From: Mycobacterium sp. E183
GTDB lineage: Bacteria; Actinomycetota; Actinomycetes; Mycobacteriales; Mycobacteriaceae
Length of the DNA: 64,000 bases
Direction of reading: 5' to 3'
Assembly (NCBI RefSeq): GCF_001667735.1
Contig: NZ_LZJN01000191.1
Span: 62,001-126,000, forward strand
In this document: one piece after another, positions 1 to 7,832 of the stretch
Layout of the letters: every line of letters begins with the position of its first letter
Numbering within the stretch: the stretch's first letter is position 1
Notes under the pieces: model-generated
Told to the model about the DNA's origin: nothing
The model's input: the letters and a program-made list of their open reading frames with translations, nothing else
Databases searched by the model: none
Made by a program: the position numbers and the translations under genes

Positions 1-1
1 C

Positions 2-496
2 ACCATCGTCGCCAGCCTGGTGATGCTGGCCCTCTACGGCAACAACAGTCCGGTGGGGTTGCACCTGCAGCACACCGCGTGGGGCGTGGCGGTGGCGCTG
101 GCCTTCGTCACGCTGCCGTTCGTGGTGCGCGCGGTGCAGCCGGTGCTGCTGGAAATCGACCGGGAGACCGAGGAGGCGGCGGCGTCGCTGGGCGCCAGTG
201 GCCCAAAGATTTTCACTTCCGTGCTGTTGCCGTCGCTGACGCCGTCGTTGCTGTCCGGTGCGGGGCTGGCGTTTTCGCGTGCGATCGGCGAATTCGGTTC
301 GGTGGTGCTGATCGGTGGAGCGGTGCCGGGCAAGACGGAAGTGTCGTCGCAATGGATACGGACCCTGATCGAGAACGACGACCGGACCGGCGCCGCCGCC
401 ATCTCCATCGTGCTGCTGTCCATCTCGTTTGTCGTGCTGTTCATCCTGCGGATCGTGGGCGGCCGCGCGGCCAAGCGTGAGGAGCTGGCACCGTGA
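2..496 (+). CDS. cysT: Sulfate ABC transporter permease CysT (3' part)
   Basis: Membrane permease subunit of the CysTWA sulfate/thiosulfate importer. Only the last ~164 residues are present because the gene enters from the left edge, already in frame. The cytoplasmic EAA loop that docks on the ATPase is visible (EEAAASLGASGPKIF), followed by two hydrophobic segments and a charged C-terminus. The stop overlaps the cysW GTG start by 4 bp (GTGA), so the two are translationally coupled. The identification rests on this homology and on cysW-cysA following directly; in M. tuberculosis the sulfate-binding protein gene subI precedes cysT and would lie outside this window. Confidence 0.93.
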   Translation, partial: TIVASLVMLALYGNNSPVGLHLQHTAWGVAVALAFVTLPFVVRAVQPVLLEIDRETEEAAASLGASGPKIFTSVLLPSLTPSLLSGAGLAFSRAIGEFGSVVLIGGAVPGKTEVSSQWIRTLIENDDRTGAAAISIVLLSISFVVLFILRIVGGRAAKREELAP

Positions 497-1305
497 CGTC
501 GTCGCGCGGGGTTCGCTACCTGATCCGATTCGTGGCGCTGGCATACGTTTTCGTGTTGCTCGTTGTCCCGGTGGCCCTGATCCTGTGGCGGACTTTCCGG
601 CCGGGCTTCGGCCAGTTCTTCGACTGGGTCAGCACGCCCGCGGCGGTCTCGGCGCTGAACCTGACGTTGCTGGTCGTCGCGATCGTAGTGCCACTCAACG
701 TGGTGTTCGGCATCCCGACCGCTTTAGTGTTGGCGCGCAACCGTTTTCGCGGTAAGGGCGTGTTGCAGGCCGTCATCGATCTGCCGTTCGCGGTGTCGCC
801 CGTCATCGTGGGCGTCGCACTGATTCTGTTGTGGGGATCGGCAGGCGCGTTCGGATTCGTCGAGAGGGACCTCGGGTTCAAGATCATCTTCGGGCTGCCC
901 GGCATCGTGCTCGCGAGCATCTTCGTCACCCTGCCGTTCGTCGTGCGCGAGGTGGAGCCGGTGCTGCACGAATTGGGCACCGACCAGGAAGAGGCCGCCG
1001 CGACCCTGGGATCGGGTTGGTGGCAGACCTTCTGGCGGATCACCCTGCCATCCATCCGGTGGGGTTTGACCTACGGCATCGTGTTGACCGTCGCCCGCAC
1101 CCTCGGCGAATACGGCGCCGTCATCATCGTGTCGTCGAACTTGCCGGGTAAGTCCCAGACGCTGACATTGCTGGTCTCGGATCGATACAACCGCGGGGCC
1201 GAGTACGGCGCGTACGCGCTGTCGACGTTGTTGATGGGCGTTGCGGTGTTGGTGCTGATCTTCCAGGTAATTCTCGACCTTCGCCGGGCACGGGCGGACA
1301 GATAG
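493..1305 (+). CDS. cysW: Sulfate ABC transporter permease CysW
   Basis: Second inner-membrane permease of the sulfate importer, 270 aa, the usual family length. About six hydrophobic segments can be seen, with the EAA-type coupling loop EEAAATLGSGWWQTF about two thirds along, followed by the conserved ARTLGEYGAV segment. The GTG start sits inside the cysT stop (GTGA overlap). cysA follows after 21 bp. CysT and CysW form the heterodimeric channel energised by CysA. Confidence 0.95.
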   Translation: MTSSRGVRYLIRFVALAYVFVLLVVPVALILWRTFRPGFGQFFDWVSTPAAVSALNLTLLVVAIVVPLNVVFGIPTALVLARNRFRGKGVLQAVIDLPFAVSPVIVGVALILLWGSAGAFGFVERDLGFKIIFGLPGIVLASIFVTLPFVVREVEPVLHELGTDQEEAAATLGSGWWQTFWRITLPSIRWGLTYGIVLTVARTLGEYGAVIIVSSNLPGKSQTLTLLVSDRYNRGAEYGAYALSTLLMGVAVLVLIFQVILDLRRARADR

Positions 1306-1326
1306 GCTCGATATGGAGACTTGTAG

Positions 1327-2415
1327 ATGACCGACAAGCACAACCGCGACCACGCCATCATCGTGCGGAACGCCCACAAGCGCTATGGCGACTTCGTGGC
1401 GCTCGACAACGTCGACTTCGTCGTACCGTCCGGCTCGTTGACGGCACTGTTGGGTCCCAGCGGGTCGGGCAAGTCGACCCTGTTGCGCGCCATCGCCGGG
1501 CTCGACCAGCCCGACAGCGGAACGATCACTATCAACGGCAATGACGTCACGCGGATCCCGCCGCAGAGACGGGGCATCGGGTTTGTGTTCCAGCACTACG
1601 CGGCGTTCAAGCACCTGACCGTTCGCGACAACGTGGCGTACGGGCTGAAGATCCGCAAGCGTCCCAAGGCGGAGGTCAAGGCCAAGGTCGACAATCTGCT
1701 GGAAGTCGTGGGGCTGAGCGGCTTTCAGAACCGCTATCCCAATCAGCTGTCCGGCGGTCAGCGACAGCGGATGGCGCTGGCGCGGGCGCTGGCGGTCGAC
1801 CCCCAGGTGCTGCTGCTCGACGAGCCGTTCGGGGCGCTGGACGCCAAGGTGCGGGAGGACCTGCGCGCGTGGCTGCGCCGCCTGCATGACGAGGTGCATG
1901 TCACCACGGTCCTGGTCACCCACGACCAGGCGGAGGCGCTCGACGTCGCCGACCGAATCGCCGTGCTGAACCACGGACGCATCGAGCAGGTGGGATCGCC
2001 GACCGAGGTCTACGACGCCCCGGCGACGGCCTTCGTCATGTCGTTTCTCGGGGCGGTGTCCACCTTGAACGGCAATCTGGTTCGCCCGCATGACATCCGG
2101 GTGGGCCGCAACCCCGAGATGGCCATCGCGGGCGGCGACGGCACCGCGGAGTCGATCGGGGTGGTGCGCGCCACGGTCGATCGCGTGGTCGTGCTGGGCT
2201 TCGAGGTGCGAGTCGAATTGACCAGCGCCGCCACCGGGGGACACTTCACCGCTCAGATCACCCGAGGCGACGCCGAGGCCCTGGCCCTACGCGAGGGCGA
2301 CACCGTCTACGTCCGCGCCACCCGAATGCCGTCCCTTCCCGCCGAGGACGCCGGCGACGGCGGCAGCCGTTCCGGCCGGGCCGGTGAGAATCAGACCACG
2401 CTGACGTCGGCATGA
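1327..2415 (+). CDS. cysA: Sulfate ABC transporter ATP-binding protein CysA
   Basis: Cytoplasmic ATPase of the sulfate importer, 362 aa. Walker [10 protein letters not shown] is at about residues 43-51. It is followed by the Q-loop FVFQH, signature [15 protein letters not shown], Walker [12 protein letters not shown] and the H-switch LVTHD. The C-terminal ~120 residues form the TOBE-like regulatory extension typical of CysA. It closes the cysTWA operon and ends 13 bp from the convergent cysH gene. Confidence 0.96.
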   Translation: MTDKHNRDHAIIVRNAHKRYGDFVALDNVDFVVPSGSLTALLGPSGSGKSTLLRAIAGLDQPDSGTITINGNDVTRIPPQRRGIGFVFQHYAAFKHLTVRDNVAYGLKIRKRPKAEVKAKVDNLLEVVGLSGFQNRYPNQLSGGQRQRMALARALAVDPQVLLLDEPFGALDAKVREDLRAWLRRLHDEVHVTTVLVTHDQAEALDVADRIAVLNHGRIEQVGSPTEVYDAPATAFVMSFLGAVSTLNGNLVRPHDIRVGRNPEMAIAGGDGTAESIGVVRATVDRVVVLGFEVRVELTSAATGGHFTAQITRGDAEALALREGDTVYVRATRMPSLPAEDAGDGGSRSGRAGENQTTLTSA

Positions 2416-2428
2416 CCCAAGGCCGCGC

Positions 2429-3172
2429 TCAGGAAGCGTGCAGCCCGCACTCGGTCTTGGCCAGCCCCTGCCAACGCCCACTGCGCGGGTCGGCCCCGGC
2501 GAGCGGCTTGGCGGTGCAGGGCTCGCAGCCGATCGACGGATACCCGTCGTAGACAAGCGGATTCACCAGCACGCCGTGCTCGTCGATGTAGTTCTGCATG
2601 TCCTCGTCGGTCCACGTCGCAAGCGGGTTGATCTTCACCAGCTTGAAGCCCTCGTCGAAGCCGATCACCGGGGCGTTGGCGCGCGTCTTCGCTTCGCTTC
2701 GGCGCAGCCCGGTCACCCAGGCGGAATATCCGCTCAGGACGCGGCGCAGGGGCACGACTTTGCGCAGCCGGCAGCACTCGCCCGGGTCGCGCTCGAACAG
2801 GTTCTTCCCCAGCAACTGGTCCTGCTCGGCCACCGTCTGCTCGGGGGTGATGTTGAGAACGTGGATGTCGTAGACCGATTCGACCGCGTCCCGGGTTCCG
2901 ATGGTCTCGGCGAAGTGGTAGCCGGTGTCCAGGAAGACCACCGGCACACCCGGGCGAACCTTGGCGGCAAGATCGATCAACACCGCCTCCTGCATGCTGG
3001 AGGTGAGCACGTAGTTGCAGGTGGCCCAGCCGCGCGGCCCGTTGACCCCGCCGAAGGTCTCGTCGGCCCATTGCAACACCTCGATCGCGCTGGCGCCCTC
3101 GAGTTCCGCGGCGCCCCGCGCCGCCAGGTCGCGCAGTTCTGCTTCGGTTCGTTTCGTTGCTTGTCCACTCAT
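2429..3172 (-). CDS. cysH: Adenosine 5'-phosphosulfate reductase CysH
   Basis: Assimilatory APS reductase, 247 aa: reduces APS to sulfite and AMP with thioredoxin as donor. The iron-sulfur type is shown by paired cysteines in GECCRLRKV and GCEPCTAKP, which ligate a [4Fe-4S] cluster in this class; PAPS reductases lack them. The C-terminal redox cysteine is in the KTECGLH tail. The start overlaps the sirA stop (ATGA), so it is the second gene of a sirA-cysH operon. The ferrochelatase gene that follows cysH in M. tuberculosis is absent; cysA converges instead. Confidence 0.95.
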   Translation of the reverse strand: MSGQATKRTEAELRDLAARGAAELEGASAIEVLQWADETFGGVNGPRGWATCNYVLTSSMQEAVLIDLAAKVRPGVPVVFLDTGYHFAETIGTRDAVESVYDIHVLNITPEQTVAEQDQLLGKNLFERDPGECCRLRKVVPLRRVLSGYSAWVTGLRRSEAKTRANAPVIGFDEGFKLVKINPLATWTDEDMQNYIDEHGVLVNPLVYDGYPSIGCEPCTAKPLAGADPRSGRWQGLAKTECGLHAS

Positions 3173-4836
3173 CGTAAATCGTCCTCATCCGCCCGAATCG
3201 CCCACTGCGCGAACCGTTCTCCCGCACTGCGGTGTTTGATGAAGTTCCTTACCACCCGGTCGATGTAGTCGCCCAGTTCGTCGCTCGTCACCTTGTGCTG
3301 GCGCAGCTTGCGCCCGAATCCGCTGTCGAGCCCGAGGCTGCCGCCCAGGTGCACCTGAAAGCCCTCGACCGAGCCCCCGTGACCGTCGTCCACCATTTGG
3401 CCCTTGAAGCCGATATCGGCCACTTGAATTCGGGCGCATGAGTTCGGACAACCGTTGATGTTGACCGTGATCGGCACGTCGAGCGAGGAGTTGATGTCCT
3501 CGAGCCGGCGCTCCAGCTCCGGCACCAAGACCTGGGCCTTTCCGCGCGTTTCGGCGAACGACAACTTGCAGTACTCGATCCCTGTGCACGCCATCAGGTT
3601 CCGGCGCCAATGGGACGGTCTGGTCTGCAGCCCGAGCGCCTCCAGCCCGGCGAGCACCTCGTCGAGTTTGTCGTCGGCGATGTCGAGGATGACCAGCTTC
3701 TGGTACGGGGTGAACCGCACCCGGTCCGAGCCCGCCTTGTCCATCAGATCCGCCACCGCAGAGAGGATGGACCCCGAGACCCGCCCCGCGATCGGCGCCG
3801 CCCCGACCGCGTTGAGCCCGTTCTTGAGCCGCTGAACCCCGATGTGGTCGATCGGATGTTTGAGCGGTTCGGGGGCCGGCCCGTCGATCAGCGGCCGTTT
3901 GAGGTACTCCGTTTCGAGGACCTCGCGGAATTTCTCGATGCCCCAGTCCTTGATCAAGAACTTCAGCCGGGCCTTCGACCGCAGCCGGCGGTAGCCGTAG
4001 TCGCGGAATATCGACGTCACGGCCTCCCAGACCTCGGGCACCTCGTTCAGCGGCACCCAGACGCCGACCCGCTGGGCCAGCATCGGGTTGGTGGACAGAC
4101 CACCGCCGACCCACAGGTCGAGGCCGGGCCCGTGCTCGGGATGGTTGACGCCGATGAAGGCGATGTCGTTGATCTCGTGCGCGACATCCTGCAGACCCGA
4201 AATCGCCGTCTTGTACTTGCGCGGCAGGTCGGCGAAGTCCGGCGTGCCGATGTAGCGGCGCACGATTTCGTCGATCGCCCAGGTCGGGTCGAGCACCTCG
4301 TCGAGCGACTCGCCGGCCAGCGGCGAACCGAGGATCACGCGGGGGCAGTCACCGCACGCCTCGGCGGTCTGCAGTCCCACCCCGGCGAGCCGCCGCCAGA
4401 TTTCGGGGACGTTTTCGACCTCGATCCAGTGCATCTGTACGTTCTGCCGGTCGGAGATGTCGGCGGTGTCGCGGCCGAACTCCGTCGAGATCTGGCCGAC
4501 CGTGCGCAACGCCGCGGCCGACAGGGCACCACCGTCGCAGCGCACGCGCATCATGAAGTACTTGGCTTCCAGCAGATCGGCATTCTCGTCACCGGTGAAG
4601 GTGCCGTCATAGCCCTGTTCGCGCTGGGTGTAGAGCCCCCACCAGCGGAAGCGGCCGCGCAGGTCACTCTTGTCGATGCTGTCGAAGCCGGCCTTCGCGT
4701 AGATGTTCTCGATGCGTTCGCGCACCTCGAGCGGGGCGCCGGCGTGCTTCATCTCTTCGTTGGGGTTGAGCGGTTCCCGATCTCCCAGCGCCCACTGGCC
4801 CTCGTTACGGGGCTTGGCGGGACGGGCTGTGGTCAT
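3169..4836 (-). CDS. sirA: Ferredoxin-dependent sulfite reductase (SirA/NirA)
   Basis: Siroheme/[4Fe-4S] enzyme that reduces sulfite to sulfide with ferredoxin, 555 aa. Cluster/siroheme cysteines are in MACTGIEYCKL and NGCPNSCAR. Tyr69 (in GLYTQREQ) and Cys161 (in EACGDCPR) fall exactly at the positions that form a covalent Tyr-Cys link in the M. tuberculosis NirA (SirA) structure, which supports sulfite rather than nitrite as substrate. Translation starts at ATG 4836 after an AAGGAG ribosome site 9 nt upstream. A polycysteine leader ORF lies about 110 bp upstream and probably controls translation of this gene. cysH is coupled downstream. Confidence 0.95.
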   Translation of the reverse strand: MTTARPAKPRNEGQWALGDREPLNPNEEMKHAGAPLEVRERIENIYAKAGFDSIDKSDLRGRFRWWGLYTQREQGYDGTFTGDENADLLEAKYFMMRVRCDGGALSAAALRTVGQISTEFGRDTADISDRQNVQMHWIEVENVPEIWRRLAGVGLQTAEACGDCPRVILGSPLAGESLDEVLDPTWAIDEIVRRYIGTPDFADLPRKYKTAISGLQDVAHEINDIAFIGVNHPEHGPGLDLWVGGGLSTNPMLAQRVGVWVPLNEVPEVWEAVTSIFRDYGYRRLRSKARLKFLIKDWGIEKFREVLETEYLKRPLIDGPAPEPLKHPIDHIGVQRLKNGLNAVGAAPIAGRVSGSILSAVADLMDKAGSDRVRFTPYQKLVILDIADDKLDEVLAGLEALGLQTRPSHWRRNLMACTGIEYCKLSFAETRGKAQVLVPELERRLEDINSSLDVPITVNINGCPNSCARIQVADIGFKGQMVDDGHGGSVEGFQVHLGGSLGLDSGFGRKLRQHKVTSDELGDYIDRVVRNFIKHRSAGERFAQWAIRADEDDLR

Positions 4837-4844
4837 CTCGGAGG

Positions 4845-4851
4845 TCTCCTT
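4845..4851 (-). promoter_or_regulatory. sirA ribosome binding site, candidate switch element
   Basis: Reads AAGGAGA on the - strand, 9 nt before the sirA ATG. It is complementary, with one bulged C, to TCTCCCTT at 4947-4954, the last codons and stop of the polycysteine leader ORF. Pairing of the two would hide the sirA start. The complementarity is seen; its role is inferred. Confidence 0.6.
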
Positions 4852-4944
4852 CGAACATCGCAGGCATGAAAGCGCAGCTCACCGGTGGTATCGGCGGCGC
4901 AGATCCGATGCCAGCTGGACGTACAGGTGGGCGGGTCTACGACA

Positions 4945-5037
4945 TCAAGGGAGACAGCAACAGCTGCAAACACGCTTGAGATCAATGTGCCGACGAGCCA
5001 CGAGCGCAATGCGAAGGCTGGGCTGAGCGACGGTCAC
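4945..5037 (-). CDS. Polycysteine leader peptide (cysteine attenuator) upstream of sirA-cysH
   Basis: Leaderless short ORF of 30 codons starting with GTG at 5037 and ending in VCSCCCLP-stop, with four cysteines among five consecutive codons (TGC AGC TGT TGC TGT). A -10-like CACAAT ends 6 nt before the GTG, the spacing of mycobacterial leaderless starts. Polycysteine leaderless short ORFs upstream of sulfur assimilation operons are known cysteine-responsive attenuators in mycobacteria. When charged Cys-tRNA is scarce, ribosomes stall on the Cys codons and expose the downstream ribosome site. Its position directly before sirA-cysH and the anti-Shine-Dalgarno sequence in its last codons fit that model. 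It has no similarity to an enzyme; the act of translation is the likely function. Confidence 0.85.
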   Translation of the reverse strand: MTVAQPSLRIALVARRHIDLKRVCSCCCLP

Positions 5038-5043
5038 GCCACC

Positions 5044-5049
5044 ATTGTG
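5044..5049 (-). promoter_or_regulatory. -10 element of leaderless promoter for the sirA leader ORF
   Basis: CACAAT on the - strand followed by exactly 6 nt and then the GTG at 5037. This places transcription start at or very near the start codon. A weak -35 candidate (TTACAT) lies about 19 bp further upstream. Confidence 0.55.
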
Positions 5050-5227
5050 CCACGCCCGTCAGCCGGCGATGTAACCAGGTCAAACATCGGCTCACGATGA
5101 GCGGAATTCCCGATTAAGCTGGTCGCGCGGGTAAGAAAACCCAGGAAAAGCGTGTGCGGCCGACATCGGCGCGGGCACTGTGGATCGACGCCGCGGCCGG
5201 GTACCGCACACCGTGGGATGATTTGGC

Positions 5228-6400
5228 ATGGCCCTTCGCGAGGAAGCCGTCGAGCTGCCCGACCTCCAGCCCGTCCCCGAGCGGCCGTTCGGGATCTACA
5301 TTCACGTCCCGTTCTGCATAACCCGTTGCGGCTATTGCGATTTCAACACCTACACGCCGGCCGAGTTGGGCGGTGTCAATCCCGACGCCTGGCTTGCGGC
5401 GCTGCGGACGGAGTTGGAGCTGGCGGCAGAGCGTCTGCCCGGGCCGACCGTGGCCACGGTGTTCGTCGGGGGAGGGACGCCGTCACTGCTCGGTGGCGCC
5501 CGCGTGGCGTCGGTGCTGGAGATGGTGCGCGAGCATTTCACGCTGGCGCCCGATGCCGAGATCACCACCGAGGCCAACCCGGAGTCCGCCTGGCCGGACT
5601 TTTTCGACGCCATTCGCGCGGCCGGCTACACGCGGGTTTCGCTCGGCATGCAGTCGGTGTCCCCGCGAGTGCTGGGGGTTCTCGACCGCATTCACACGCC
5701 GAACCGATCGGCGGCGGCCGCCCGAGAGGCCTTGGACGCCGGCTTCGAACACGTCAGCCTCGATCTGATCTATGGAACGCCGGGGGAATCCGACGACGAT
5801 CTGCTGCGCTCGGTCGACACGGCGATCGACACCGGCGTCGATCACGTGTCCGCCTACGCCCTGGTCGTCGAGGAAGGCACGGCGCTGGCCCGACGGGTCC
5901 GGCGCGGCGAGCTCGCCGCCCCCGACGACGACATCCTGGCGCACCGCTACGAGCTGGTCGACGCCCGGCTTTCCGAAGCCGGAATGTCTTGGTACGAGGT
6001 GTCCAATTGGGCGCGGCCGGGCGGTGAATGCCGACACAACCTCGGCTATTGGGATGGTGGCCAGTGGTGGGGCGCCGGACCGGGGGCCCATGGCTATGTC
6101 GGTGCCACGCGGTGGTGGAACGTCAAGCACCCCAACGCCTACGCGGAAAAGCTGGCCGCCGGCGTATTACCGGTGGGGGGATTCGAGCGGCTCGACTCCG
6201 ACGCCGTGCACACCGAAGACGTACTCCTGAAAACTCGTCTGCGACAGGGCCTTCCGCGCGATGTGCTGAATTCTGCCGAGGGGGCGCGGGCCGAAGGCGC
6301 GGTCGCCGACGGGTTGCTGGTGTCCGACGCAGATCGCTTCATCCTCACGCCGCGCGGCCGCCTGCTGGCCGACGCCGTGGTGCGCACCGTGTTGGGGTAG
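5228..6400 (+). CDS. hemW: Radical SAM heme chaperone HemW (annotated hemN in mycobacteria)
   Basis: Cytoplasmic radical SAM protein, 390 aa. The cluster motif is CITRCGYC (CxxxCxxC) followed directly by DFN. HemW-type proteins have this pattern, whereas true coproporphyrinogen III dehydrogenase HemN has CxxxCxxCxC. The role is therefore more likely heme delivery than porphyrinogen oxidation, although orthologues such as Rv2388c are usually called hemN. A glycine-rich SAM-binding stretch (FVGGGTPS) and the C-terminal HemN domain are present. A GATGAT hexamer ends 5 nt before the ATG, so the transcript may be leaderless. Synteny with hemN-Rv2387-mbtI supports the assignment. Confidence 0.9.
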   Translation: MALREEAVELPDLQPVPERPFGIYIHVPFCITRCGYCDFNTYTPAELGGVNPDAWLAALRTELELAAERLPGPTVATVFVGGGTPSLLGGARVASVLEMVREHFTLAPDAEITTEANPESAWPDFFDAIRAAGYTRVSLGMQSVSPRVLGVLDRIHTPNRSAAAAREALDAGFEHVSLDLIYGTPGESDDDLLRSVDTAIDTGVDHVSAYALVVEEGTALARRVRRGELAAPDDDILAHRYELVDARLSEAGMSWYEVSNWARPGGECRHNLGYWDGGQWWGAGPGAHGYVGATRWWNVKHPNAYAEKLAAGVLPVGGFERLDSDAVHTEDVLLKTRLRQGLPRDVLNSAEGARAEGAVADGLLVSDADRFILTPRGRLLADAVVRTVLG

Positions 6401-6403
6401 TCC

Positions 6404-7618
6404 TCAGCTGTTCGGGAACCAATGCGCGACTGCGCGATTGATCTCGATGTACAGCGGGATCCCGATCGTGACGGTGTAGGAGAAGGTCAGACCCAGCGCG
6501 GCCGCCAGCGGCAGGGTTGGGCTCGCCTCTGGGATCCCCAGCCGCTGGACCGCGGGCAGCGTGATGTAGGACGCCGCACTGCACAGCACCGCGAACAAGA
6601 CGTAGGTGCCCGGCTGGAAGTGCGTGTCGGTCAGGTTGGCGTAGGCGTAGGCGGCCAGGATGCCAAGTGCCGCAAACAGGTTGGGCGCCAACAGGCCGAA
6701 GGCGATGAACCCGCCACCGGCCAACTTCAGATCCCGTAATTTGCGGGACGCCGTCATGCCCATCTCGAGCAGAAACAGGCAGAGCACGCCCTGAAACGCC
6801 GCAACGAAGAGCTCGTTTTGGTCGTGCACAACCTTCTGGCCCTGCAGCGCGCTGATGAAGCCGATGGCGATGCCGCCGACGAGGAGGATGAGGCCGGGAT
6901 TGAGGAACACTTCCTGCAATATCGCCCGTGACATCAGCGGTGCCTTCTCGCGCTGCGGGGTGTTCCCGTACCACGCGTGCTCCTGCTTTTCCAGCGAGAA
7001 CTCCAGCTCCTCTTCGATTCCGCGCTCGACCCCGTCGTCAACGCCCTCGGCCTGGGCGGCAGCGCCGGGACCTACCCTTGCGGGGGCGGTGTAACCCTGC
7101 TCGTCCGGCATGTACCCGGCTTCGTCCATCCCGCGGTGTCGCAGCCGGGCCACCAGGTATAGGGCAACCAGGCAGCCGGGAATCTCCATGAACGCGAGTA
7201 GAACCGGCATGTAGGCGTCGAAGGCGATCTTCACGCTGGTCAACACGGCCACGCAGGTGGCGAAGGCGCCCGCCGAGTCCGACCCGTAGTAACCGGCGAC
7301 CGTCGCCCTGTCGACGCGTCGCAGCCGCGTCAGGTACCTCAGCAAGACATAGGTGAGCACTCCGATCACGAAGTTCAGCACCAAGCCCAGCGCGACGAAT
7401 CCGGCGATGTTGTCGATATCGGCGGGTTTCACTTTCGCCAGCTCTTCGCCACCCTGCCAGCCGACGGCCACCAGCAGATACATCGTCAAACCCTGGTAGA
7501 TCACGTACGGGAATTCGAACCGCACCCTCAGGATCGGAATGAGGAAACCGAAGTAGAAGAACAGCAGCAGCGGCTTGAACAGATTGTGGATGAAGTTCTG
7601 CCACATCTCTTGAAGCAT
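6404..7618 (-). CDS. SbtA-type sodium-dependent bicarbonate permease, copy 1
   Basis: Polytopic inner-membrane protein of the SbtA family, 404 aa, with about ten hydrophobic segments in two inverted halves. The halves are joined near residues 185-235 by an acidic cytoplasmic linker (RGIEEELEFSLEK). In cyanobacteria SbtA imports bicarbonate with Na+; the mycobacterial substrate is not established. The start ATG follows AGGAGG by 5 nt. It lies between hemW and mbtI like Rv2387. The neighbouring gene at 7833-9068 is about 80% identical over the N-terminal half, so this is one of a tandem pair. No SbtB/PII-like partner is adjacent. The stop is 3 bp from the convergent hemW stop. Confidence 0.85.
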   Translation of the reverse strand: MLQEMWQNFIHNLFKPLLLFFYFGFLIPILRVRFEFPYVIYQGLTMYLLVAVGWQGGEELAKVKPADIDNIAGFVALGLVLNFVIGVLTYVLLRYLTRLRRVDRATVAGYYGSDSAGAFATCVAVLTSVKIAFDAYMPVLLAFMEIPGCLVALYLVARLRHRGMDEAGYMPDEQGYTAPARVGPGAAAQAEGVDDGVERGIEEELEFSLEKQEHAWYGNTPQREKAPLMSRAILQEVFLNPGLILLVGGIAIGFISALQGQKVVHDQNELFVAAFQGVLCLFLLEMGMTASRKLRDLKLAGGGFIAFGLLAPNLFAALGILAAYAYANLTDTHFQPGTYVLFAVLCSAASYITLPAVQRLGIPEASPTLPLAAALGLTFSYTVTIGIPLYIEINRAVAHWFPNS

Positions 7619-7832
7619 GGGCGCCTCCTGGCGACGCAGTACAGCCCGGCGGGTGGCAGCAGGCGACTCGCGGCGCCCCTGAACTTAGTGGAACCTCGCG
7701 GGCTTGAGCGAGCCGACCATCGCGTCTTTACGAACAATTAACAAGTGGCCGATTGGGACCTTGGCGCGGCCCGTCAAACGAACTGTCGCCCACCATGATT
7801 CACCGGCCTGCGCGACCGCGTGGTTGGCGAAA

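Noticed and set aside
3610-4869. Long open frame of 419 codons on the + strand opposite sirA
   Set aside because: It is antisense to a gene with full conserved motifs. Its composition is Arg/Val/Gln/Asp-rich as expected from the complement of GC-rich codons.
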